From an uncultured Roseburia sp. (lineage in GTDB: Bacteria; Bacillota; Clostridia; Lachnospirales; Lachnospiraceae), in assembly GCA_910577925.1 (NCBI GenBank), contig CAJTOI010000008.1, forward strand, positions 1 through 64,000: DNA of 64,000 nucleotides. Direction: 5' to 3'. How positions within the stretch are numbered: position 1 is the stretch's first letter; each line of letters starts with the position of its first letter. Positions 57,567 to 64,000 of the stretch are shown here, in pieces. Below the pieces are notes generated by a model. The model saw nothing but the letters and a program-made list of their open reading frames with translations, was not told the origin of the DNA and made no database searches. A program made the position numbers and the translations under genes.

Positions 57567-59276
57567 TCAGATCTTAAAATAATCGATCAGTCCGACTAAG
57601 GTTTCCACCTGCGCCTGCTGCTCTTCGCTGATAGCGGCGGTCTCCTCGGAGGTGGCGGAGTTGTTGTCGACGATCGCGGATACGCTCGAAATACTCTCGT
57701 TGATTTCCTGCATCTTCTCCGCTTCCTCGTTGAGAAGCGACGCAATCAGAGACATTTTTTCCGTGGCGCTGCCTGCGCCGATCATTACCTGTTCCATATT
57801 TGCCATTGTATCGTTTGCAATATCCGTACCCCGTGTAACGGCATCGATCGTCGCTTCGATTAACTTGGTGGTCTCGTTTACGGCCTGCGCCGATTCTTCG
57901 GAGAGCTTCTTCACCTGGTCGGCCACAACGGCAAAGCCTTTTCCTGCTTCCCCGGCCCGGGCTGCTTCGATGGAGGCGTTCAGAGACAGAAGACCGGTCT
58001 GATCCGCGATCTGTTCAATCGTGCTGATAATGGAGTTGATCTGTTCCGAGCAGCTGCTGATTTCCGCGATGGCGGACATAAGCTCCTGCATCTTTGCGTT
58101 TCCGGTCTGCAGAAGCATGCCGGCGCTCGAGGACAGTTTTCTGCATTCGTCCGCCTCCTGCGCGTTTTTGAGGGTGTTTGCGGAGAGCACGTCGATAATG
58201 CCGGCGAGCTCGGACACCTTCATCGCCTGGGTGGTGCAGCCCTCGGCGAGGTCTGTGGCCGCGCAGGAAAGCTGTTCGGAACCGCCGTCAACCTGCTGTG
58301 TGACATCCTGCAGGGTGGTCAGCGTATCGCGCATTTTGTCTCCGATTGCAAGCAGAGAGTCCTTGATCTGTGAAAAATCGCCGACATAGTTCTGCCGGAT
58401 ATCCATGACATAATTTCCCTGACCCATCTGTTCGAGCGTGCCCGAGATCTCCTCAATGATTTCGCTGAGGTTTGTTTTCATCGAGTTGATGGCTTTTACC
58501 ATCCGGCCTACTTCGCTCTCATCCTCATACATATCAAAGCGTTCATGCAGCTTTCCCTCGGCCAGGACAACCATCTGATCGGAGACCTGCTCGATCGGCT
58601 CTAAAAGCTTTTCTTTCGAGAAACGGATGGTATTGCCGATCTGTCTTGAAATATAGATAAAGGAGAGGACAAACAGCAGCTCGACCACATACTGGATGAA
58701 CTTCATGGCGCGGGTCTTGCCTGCAAGGCGATCCTGCACCTGGTTGATGGTGGTCTCCGTGAGCGTGTTGATCTGAACAATCGTATCCTCGTACACGGTA
58801 CCGAACACGGCGTCCGTCGCAGACTGCATGTCTCCGGCCTGCACGGCGGCCATCGCCGCCTCCTCTAAGGGGACAAGCTCGTTGGAGAGAGCGGCAAGCT
58901 CATTCATTTTTGTCCACTCTTCGTCTGTGATATCGTTTTTCTTGAGAACGGCAAGGGCGGCGTCGCGGTTTTTATGTTCGTTGAGCTCTGCCATGTACTC
59001 GTCGTAATAGCGCTGCTGACCGGTGACGGCGTACGACTGCACGGAGGAGGTCAATGTCTTGGAGCCGAGCCGGTATTGATTCAATGCCATTGTCGTTTCA
59101 AGACATTCTTCCGTGACGGAGGATACGAGCAGCTGTGTCACGAGAAGCAGCAGAAGGAAAATAATGCCGGTGACAACGGATCTGTTTACGACGCGGGAGA
59201 TTTGGTTCAGGCGGGCGCGTTGGCCGTTTGGATACGGCTCGCCCTGTGTGTGGGACAGTTTCTTTTGTTCTTTCAT
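57567..59276 (-). CDS. Methyl-accepting chemotaxis protein with 4HB sensor
   Basis: The protein has 569 residues. A first membrane helix lies at about 34-54, a four-helix-bundle sensor at about 55-200, a second helix at about 205-225, a HAMP domain at about 235-285, and the signalling coiled coil with ASIEAARAGEAGKGFAVVA at the tip. It is distinct from the receptor at 20208-21938. The ligand is unknown. AAGGAGG precedes the ATG at 59276. It diverges from the alpha/beta hydrolase gene. Confidence 0.92.
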   Translation of the reverse strand: MKEQKKLSHTQGEPYPNGQRARLNQISRVVNRSVVTGIIFLLLLLVTQLLVSSVTEECLETTMALNQYRLGSKTLTSSVQSYAVTGQQRYYDEYMAELNEHKNRDAALAVLKKNDITDEEWTKMNELAALSNELVPLEEAAMAAVQAGDMQSATDAVFGTVYEDTIVQINTLTETTINQVQDRLAGKTRAMKFIQYVVELLFVLSFIYISRQIGNTIRFSKEKLLEPIEQVSDQMVVLAEGKLHERFDMYEDESEVGRMVKAINSMKTNLSEIIEEISGTLEQMGQGNYVMDIRQNYVGDFSQIKDSLLAIGDKMRDTLTTLQDVTQQVDGGSEQLSCAATDLAEGCTTQAMKVSELAGIIDVLSANTLKNAQEADECRKLSSSAGMLLQTGNAKMQELMSAIAEISSCSEQINSIISTIEQIADQTGLLSLNASIEAARAGEAGKGFAVVADQVKKLSEESAQAVNETTKLIEATIDAVTRGTDIANDTMANMEQVMIGAGSATEKMSLIASLLNEEAEKMQEINESISSVSAIVDNNSATSEETAAISEEQQAQVETLVGLIDYFKI

Positions 59277-59385
59277 GGATACGCCTCCTTGCTCCGAAAA
59301 TTATAATATAATCATTATAACTTAAATTGACAGAAAAGGGTACCACAAATATAGAAAGACAAAGAAATAATGGAAAGATAAGCCA

Positions 59386-59414
59386 TTGACAGCTGCGGGA
59401 GGGATTGTTATAGT
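59386..59414 (+). promoter_or_regulatory. Sigma-A promoter of the alpha/beta hydrolase operon
   Basis: TTGACA (59386-59391), a 17-base spacer and TATAGT (59409-59414). The transcript would have a leader of about 90 bases with GC-rich small hairpins before the ATG at 59512. Confidence 0.65.
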
Positions 59415-59511
59415 AAACGCAAAAAAGCGGTGCCTGTCCGCTGCGCGGTGCGGAGCCGTGTTTCACGGCAGAGGCAGCAATGTCATATGATAAAGAATGT
59501 GGAGGAAATAG

Positions 59512-60222
59512 ATGAAAAACAGAAAGAAATGGGTGCGGGTGACGGTGTGGGCGCTTCTGATTGCCAGTATCCTGCTGGCCGCCGTCGGGAGATATACAAA
59601 GGAGTACTACAGCGGGTTACCTTATGAACGTCCGGATGTGCCGGTGGAGGAGACGGAAGATTACTATATCGTCGGGGATGCGGACAGCGCCTGCGGGTTT
59701 ATTTTTTATCCGGGCGGAAAGGTGGAGGAGACGGCTTATCTGCCGTTGCTTGCCCCTCTGGCCGAGGCGGATATTCTCTGTGTGGCGGTCAAAATGCCGC
59801 TGCATCTGGCCGTTATGGATGCGGATGCGGCCGCCGCGGTTATGGAGGATTTTCCGGAAGTCAGCCGGTGGTATCTCGGCGGCCACTCTTTAGGAGGGGC
59901 GATGGCGGCCGGGTTTGCGGCGGAGAACGAGGAGCGCTTAAACGGGCTTGTGCTGTTCGCGGCATATCCGACTAAAGAGATAAAGGAACTGCCGGTACTT
60001 TCCGTGTACGGCAGCGAGGACGGAGTGTTAAACCGCGGGAAATATGAGAAGTCAATCCTGCTTGCCGCGCGGCTGACGGAGCATGTGATCGAGGGCGGCA
60101 ACCACGCGCAGTTCGGCAACTACGGTGCACAGGAAGGCGACGGAGCGGCGGAGATTGACAAAGAGGAACAGTGGCAGGAGACAGTGGATTTTATCCTGAA
60201 TTTTATGAGAGAGACAGAGTGA
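59512..60222 (+). CDS. Membrane-anchored alpha/beta hydrolase
   Basis: The protein has 236 residues. One hydrophobic helix at about 9-26 is a signal anchor, so the domain is outside the cell. The alpha/beta hydrolase triad is visible: Ser in LGGHSLGGAMAAG, Asp in VYGSEDGVLN and His in EGGNHAQFGNYG. The family (alpha/beta hydrolase fold-5 type) includes esterases and carboxylesterases; the substrate is unknown. GGAGG precedes the start. It is nine bases before the ZIP gene and probably co-transcribed. Confidence 0.88.
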   Translation: MKNRKKWVRVTVWALLIASILLAAVGRYTKEYYSGLPYERPDVPVEETEDYYIVGDADSACGFIFYPGGKVEETAYLPLLAPLAEADILCVAVKMPLHLAVMDADAAAAVMEDFPEVSRWYLGGHSLGGAMAAGFAAENEERLNGLVLFAAYPTKEIKELPVLSVYGSEDGVLNRGKYEKSILLAARLTEHVIEGGNHAQFGNYGAQEGDGAAEIDKEEQWQETVDFILNFMRETE

Positions 60223-60231
60223 GGGACTGAC

Positions 60232-61011
60232 ATGGAAATTGCATTGGGATTATTGATTCCGTTTTTGGGTACGACGCTTGGAGCCGGGTGCGTATTTTTT
60301 CTGAAAAACAATCTGCACCGGCTTGTGCAGAAGGCGCTGCTGGGGTTTGCCTCGGGCGTGATGGTGGCCGCTTCCGTGTGGTCGCTGTTGATTCCTGCGA
60401 TATCCATGGCAGAGCAGACAATGGGAAAGCTGGCGTTTGTCCCGGCGGCGGTCGGGTTTGTGATCGGTATTTTTTTTCTGCTGGCCATGGACAAAATGAT
60501 TCCGCATCTGCATCTGCATGAGGAGAAGCCGGAAGGGCTTCCGAGCAGGCTGAAAAAGACGACCATGCTGGTGCTGGCGGTGACGCTGCACAACATTCCC
60601 GAGGGAATGGCGGTCGGCGTCGTGTTTGCCGGCCTTCTGAACGGCAGCAATGAGATTACATTTGCGGGAGCGTTTGCGCTGGCAATCGGAATTGCGATTC
60701 AAAATTTCCCGGAGGGCGCGATTATCTCCCTTCCGCTTAAGAGCGAGGGATGCAGCAGGGGCTCGGCATTCTGGTACGGGACCGCATCGGGGATCGTGGA
60801 ACCCATTGCGGCGGCAGTCACGATTTTTCTGACCGGTGTGATATCGAAATGGCTGCCCTATATTCTGGCGTTTGCGGCCGGGGCAATGATATATGTGGTG
60901 GTGGAGGAACTGCTGCCCGAGGCGTCGGAGGGGGAACATTCCAATCTGGGAACCATCGGTTTTTCGGTCGGATTTTTGATTATGATGATTTTGGATGTCG
61001 CATTGGGATAA
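60232..61011 (+). CDS. ZIP family divalent metal transporter
   Basis: The protein has 259 residues with eight helices. The two metal-site helices carry VTLHNIPEGMAVGV and IGIAIQNFPEGAIIS, the HNxPEG and NxPEG motifs that bind zinc or iron. A His-containing cytoplasmic loop (HLHLHEEKPEG) lies between helices 3 and 4. It would import zinc, iron or manganese. It follows the hydrolase by nine bases. The next gene has its own promoter inside the ZIP stop region. Confidence 0.92.
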   Translation: MEIALGLLIPFLGTTLGAGCVFFLKNNLHRLVQKALLGFASGVMVAASVWSLLIPAISMAEQTMGKLAFVPAAVGFVIGIFFLLAMDKMIPHLHLHEEKPEGLPSRLKKTTMLVLAVTLHNIPEGMAVGVVFAGLLNGSNEITFAGAFALAIGIAIQNFPEGAIISLPLKSEGCSRGSAFWYGTASGIVEPIAAAVTIFLTGVISKWLPYILAFAAGAMIYVVVEELLPEASEGEHSNLGTIGFSVGFLIMMILDVALG

Positions 61012-61015
61012 TCAA

Positions 61016-61044
61016 TTTACAAACATTGCGGCGGATGTTATAAT
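61016..61044 (+). promoter_or_regulatory. Sigma-A promoter of the small zinc-protein gene
   Basis: TTTACA (61016-61021), a 17-base spacer and TATAAT (61039-61044) just after the ZIP stop. The downstream gene starts 37 bases later. Confidence 0.65.
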
Positions 61045-61081
61045 GAAGTCATCTGATAAAATACAAAGGAGTGTGCAGATT

Positions 61082-61432
61082 ATGCAGGATAGCTTGAGAA
61101 GCGAGCTGATTAAGCAATTCCCGGCAGAGGTCATAGAGGTGACCGAAAAGGGCGGGAACAAGTATTATGCGTGTCCCACATGTAAGAGGGCAATCACAAA
61201 GGGTGAGGACAAATGTGCAGGCTGCGGCCAGTCGCTTGGCTGGGATAACATCCGCAAGGAGGAGATGGCAAACGGTTCTAAGACCGCATCGCTGCAGTTC
61301 GAGGTCGGAAGCGACTTTGCGCCGGGTGATTGCAGGAGATGCCCGCTTTCCTATATCGCGAAGGTTAATTCGGAAAATGTCTATGAATGTCCGCTGAAGA
61401 TGCGGGGACACTGCAAATTAAAATTGTCATGA
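61082..61432 (+). CDS. Small Cys-rich (zinc-binding) protein, function unknown
   Basis: The protein has 116 residues with three Cys pairs: CPTCKRAITKGEDKCAGCG is one ribbon (residues about 31-50), and CRRCPLS with YECPLKMRGHCKL near the C-terminus could form a second metal site. I do not know the family. The start at 61082 is 10 bases after AGGAG and after a clear promoter; a start farther upstream would lie inside the -10 box. It is monocistronic, with a terminator directly after. A nucleic-acid-binding role is only a guess from the ribbons. Confidence 0.65.
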   Translation: MQDSLRSELIKQFPAEVIEVTEKGGNKYYACPTCKRAITKGEDKCAGCGQSLGWDNIRKEEMANGSKTASLQFEVGSDFAPGDCRRCPLSYIAKVNSENVYECPLKMRGHCKLKLS

Positions 61433-61437
61433 AAACG

Positions 61438-61478
61438 AGATTTCGAATCACGCGCCTGCGGGGATTCGAAATCTTTTT
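61438..61478 (+). terminator. Intrinsic terminator
   Basis: A 12-bp perfect stem (AGATTTCGAATC / GATTCGAAATCT) with a 13-base loop and then TTTTT. It ends the small zinc-protein gene and lies 21 bases before the RNase H start. Confidence 0.85.
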
Positions 61479-61498
61479 GTATCATAAGAGGAGAACAG

Positions 61499-62137
61499 AT
61501 GGCGGCAAAGTATTATGCGGTAAAAAACGGAAAGAAACCCGGAATCTATCGGAGCTGGGAGGCGTGTAAGGCGATGGTGCACGGCTACCCAGGAGCGGTG
61601 TACAAGAGTTTTGGGACAGAGGAGGAAGCGCTTCGATTTCTCGGTGCGGCAAAAGAGGCCGGGGAAAAGAAGGCCGGACACGACGACGGACAGATCCTGC
61701 CGGCCGGTTCCAATATCCTGCCGGAGAATTATGCGTTTGTGGACGGTTCTTACAACGCGGTGACGAAGGTCTATGGGTACGGCGGATTCCTCGTGCACGG
61801 CGGGGCAAAAGAGCTGCTGCAGGGGGCCGGCGACGACGCCGGGATGGCTTCGATGCGCAATGTGGCCGGAGAGATTCTCGGCAGTATGGCGGCCGTGGAG
61901 CGGGCGCTTGCGCTCGGATTGCAGACGCTCACGGTCTACTATGATTATATGGGGATTGAGATGTGGGCGACCGGCGCATGGAAGCGGAATAAGCAGGGCA
62001 CGGCGGCCTATCACGATTTTATCGCCTCGGCGCGGGAGCGGATTGAGATTTCCTTTGTGAAGGTGAAGGGACACTCCGGCGTGGAGGGGAATGAGGAGGC
62101 CGACCGGCTCGCGAAGGAGGCCGTCGGAAATCTGTAG
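61499..62137 (+). CDS. Ribonuclease H with viroplasmin-type N-terminal domain
   Basis: The protein has 212 residues. Residues 1-48 are the viroplasmin/RNase H1 hybrid-binding domain (KYYAVKNGKKPGIYRSWEAC). Residues 75-212 form the RNase HI fold: Asp in YAFVDGSYNA, Glu in EILGSMAAVERAL, Asp in TVYYDYMGIEMW and Asp in GNEEADRLAKEA complete the DEDD site, with the basic handle reduced. It removes RNA from RNA-DNA hybrids. The gene has GAGGAG upstream and is preceded by a terminator, so it has its own start of transcription in the short gap. Confidence 0.92.
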   Translation: MAAKYYAVKNGKKPGIYRSWEACKAMVHGYPGAVYKSFGTEEEALRFLGAAKEAGEKKAGHDDGQILPAGSNILPENYAFVDGSYNAVTKVYGYGGFLVHGGAKELLQGAGDDAGMASMRNVAGEILGSMAAVERALALGLQTLTVYYDYMGIEMWATGAWKRNKQGTAAYHDFIASARERIEISFVKVKGHSGVEGNEEADRLAKEAVGNL

Positions 62138-62562
62138 CCCCAGGCTTGCGGTTCACACGAAAAAAGAGCCTCTGCAGCGAAAATATCGATGCAGGACTCC
62201 TTTTACCGTTGAAACTGTTCCCTTGCGCTATGCACGGTGGTCAAATCCGTTTGATTCCGTGTTGTCCTGTGTCTTCTGCAGAGATACGAGCAGTGCCGCA
62301 AAGGAGGTGGTCTCCTGATGCGAACGCCGCTGTTCCCGCTGCTGACGCGGATATTTGTCAATCCGGGTTACAGGTGCGATCGGAAGAACAGTTGCCCAAA
62401 GGGCGGTACCGTTTGTGTAAGCTGCGACAATCATCCTCCTTGACAAAAGCACAAAATATTGGGTGAACTGGTTCCTTCTTACATGATATATCGACACAAA
62501 TTGTTAGAAAATTAATACTGTTTACAGAAAAATACAGGTGGAAATTACAGCAGGAGAACGGA
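62138..62562. other. 425-base gap between RNase H and addB
   Basis: A weak inverted repeat (about 62165-62205) follows the RNase H gene and may end it. A minus-strand frame (62228-62434, 68 residues, opening MIVAAYTNGTALWATVLPIA) has GGAGG directly touching its ATG, which is poor spacing; I cannot support it as a gene but it could be the remnant of one. The final 80 bases are AT-rich and should hold the addB promoter, though no clean pair of boxes is seen. Confidence 0.4.
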
Positions 62563-64000
62563 ATGTCGTTACAGTTTGTCTTTGGAAATTCGGGAAGCGG
62601 AAAATCGGAATATTTATATGAGCATATACTGGAACAGGCGGCGGCCGAACCGGAACGCAATTTTCTGGTTCTGGTGCCGGAGCAGTTTACGATGCAGACA
62701 CAGCGGGAGCTTGTGGAGCGGCAGAGCAGCCACGCCATCATGAATGTGGATGTCCTAAGCTTTGCGAGACTTGCCTACCGCGTGTTTGACGAACTTGGGA
62801 AACAAAATTTAATCGTGCTTGAAGAAACAGGAAAAAACCTTGTGCTGCGCAAGGTTGCGGAACAGAAGCGCGGGGAGCTTCCGATGCTCGGGAGCAGCAT
62901 GAACAAGATGGGCTATGTGGGCGAGATAAAATCCCTGATTTCCGAGATGACACAGTACAATGTCTCCCCGGAGGATCTGGAGCGCTTTTTGGAAAGCGAA
63001 TGCGTGGGGGAAGCCGTGCGGTATAAGCTTAAGGATATTCTCACGCTGTACCGGGGATTTCGGGAATATATCGAGGGGGCGTATATCACGGCGGAGGAGG
63101 TGCTCGCCCTGCTCTGCGAGGTGGCGAAAGAGTCTGCGCTGCTGCGGGACTGTGTGATTGTTTTTGACGAATTTACGGGCTTTACGCCGATTCAGAACCG
63201 AGTGCTGCGGGAACTGCTGTGCCTGGCCCAAAAAGTGATGGTGTCGGTCACGGTGGATATCAGGGAGGACGTTTATCACAGCAGAGGGATTCACGAGCTG
63301 TTTGCGATGAGTAAAAAGACCGTCAGAAGTCTGCAGAAAATGGCGTCGGAGCTTGCCGTGGAGACGGAAGAGCCAGTGGTGCTTACGGCGGGGGAGAAAA
63401 AACGCTACGCCGGAGCCCCGGCGCTTTTTTTCATGGAACAGAATCTGTTTCGGGCCCGCGCGGGGCAGTGGCGGGGAGAGACGGAGAGCATCCGCCTCGC
63501 GGCCGCAAAAAATCCCAGAGAAGAGCTTACGTTTGCGGCAAGAGAGATCACAAGGCTTGTCAGAGAACAGGGATACTGCTATAAGGATATTGCGGTAGTG
63601 ACCGGGGACGTGCCGGGATATGCCAATTATGTGCCGGAGATTTTCCGGCAGTACGGGATTCCGTACTTTGTCGACCAGACGAGAAATATCCTGTTTCACC
63701 CGTTTGTCGAGTTTGTCCGCGCGGCGCTTGAGGTTGTGGAGTATGACTTTTCCTATGAGAGCGTGTTCCGTTTTCTGCGGTGCGGCCTGTTTCTGGGGGA
63801 CGAGGAGACGGATATCCTGGAGAATTTCGTGCGCGCAAAAGGCATCCGCGGAAGAAAGCGCTGGGGAGAGCGCTGGAGAGCGTTCGGGAAGGAAGAGGCG
63901 GAAGGGGAGAGGAGAAAGCGGGAGCTCGACGAGATCAATGAGCTGCGGGAGCGGGTGTCCGCGGCATTTGAACCGCTGTCTGCGGCATTTTCGGGGAGCG
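62563..64000 (+). CDS. addB: ATP-dependent helicase/nuclease subunit AddB, 5' part
   Basis: The gene runs off the right edge; 479 codons are present of a usual 1100 or so. AddB pairs with AddA to resect double-strand breaks and prepare DNA for RecA. The start reads SLQFVFGNSGSGKSEYLYEH with a Walker A (GNSGSGKS). NFLVLVPEQFTMQTQRELVE and DCVIVFDEFTGFTPIQN (Walker B-like) follow, all standard in AddB. The C-terminal nuclease with its iron-sulfur Cys residues lies beyond the window. AGGAGAA precedes the ATG at 62563. Confidence 0.92.
   Translation, partial: MSLQFVFGNSGSGKSEYLYEHILEQAAAEPERNFLVLVPEQFTMQTQRELVERQSSHAIMNVDVLSFARLAYRVFDELGKQNLIVLEETGKNLVLRKVAEQKRGELPMLGSSMNKMGYVGEIKSLISEMTQYNVSPEDLERFLESECVGEAVRYKLKDILTLYRGFREYIEGAYITAEEVLALLCEVAKESALLRDCVIVFDEFTGFTPIQNRVLRELLCLAQKVMVSVTVDIREDVYHSRGIHELFAMSKKTVRSLQKMASELAVETEEPVVLTAGEKKRYAGAPALFFMEQNLFRARAGQWRGETESIRLAAAKNPREELTFAAREITRLVREQGYCYKDIAVVTGDVPGYANYVPEIFRQYGIPYFVDQTRNILFHPFVEFVRAALEVVEYDFSYESVFRFLRCGLFLGDEETDILENFVRAKGIRGRKRWGERWRAFGKEEAEGERRKRELDEINELRERVSAAFEPLSAAFSGS

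Noticed and set aside
62228..62434. Minus-strand 68-codon frame between RNase H and addB
   Set aside because: The GGAGG touches the ATG with no spacer and there is no known domain; kept only as a note in the gap entry.

Overview
The window looks like chromosomal DNA from a spore-forming, motile, anaerobic Firmicute of the class Clostridia, most likely a gut Lachnospiraceae. That placement is inferred from gene content: spoVAA/spoVAB, two methyl-accepting chemotaxis proteins, a dnaE-pfkA pair, a DUF4364 protein, rho followed by rpmE, a DUF1385-prmC-prfA operon, a viroplasmin-type RNase H, and addB running off the right edge. Core genes are moderately GC-rich. Accessory patches (1-2.0 kb, 37.3-37.9 kb, 46.8-49.0 kb) are visibly more AT-rich.

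Layout. 1-2 kb is a decayed AT-rich island: the tail of an unknown gene, an HNH nuclease, a broken hexapeptide acetyltransferase, a VOC protein and a broken effector-binding domain. 2.2-7.3 kb holds trmO, an MFS exporter, a sporulation cluster (small membrane protein, spoVAA, spoVAB) and a divergent two-gene ThrE-type exporter. 7.3-8.6 kb holds a PD-(D/E)XK transposase-like nuclease between two inverted copies of one promoter, plus two orphan terminators that suggest small RNAs. 8.6-21.9 kb is mostly leftward housekeeping and signalling: an ABC-F ATPase, a small alarmone synthetase translationally coupled to a c-di-GMP phosphodiesterase, a PTS IIC protein, an rRNA/tRNA methyltransferase, pfkA, dnaE and a chemoreceptor. 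22.3-22.8 kb has a glycosidase scrap and a 277-bp palindromic repeat. 22.9-37 kb carries a membrane protein, an M3 peptidase, a LacI regulator facing a glycosidase, a flavin reductase, DUF4364, a radical SAM protein, malic enzyme, rho, rpmE with a leader, DUF1385, prmC and prfA.

37.3-44.1 kb contains a PIN-type toxin-antitoxin pair and a two-armed locus. A YheO-like regulator and a MATE pump face away from RidA, an amino-acid permease and a fusion of a MalY/PatB C-S lyase with a thioredoxin-fold peroxidase domain. Together these suggest uptake of a sulfur amino acid, beta-elimination, clean-up of the enamine product and thiol redox defence.

44.2-52.4 kb is a defence island: a DUF262-HNH (GmrSD-like) gene cut off next to a second copy of the palindromic repeat, then a type I restriction-modification operon in which three tightly coupled small genes (DUF3791, DUF3990 and an unnamed 74-aa protein) sit between hsdM and hsdS. 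This nested module is the most interesting element in the window. 52.5-64 kb holds a zinc-ribbon membrane pair, a nitrilase-family hydrolase, a LytTR/DUF3021 pair, a decayed zinc-ribbon gene behind a perfect promoter, a NYN-LOTUS protein, a second chemoreceptor, an alpha/beta hydrolase, a ZIP transporter, a small zinc protein, RNase H and the start of addB. No tRNA, rRNA or CRISPR array was seen.
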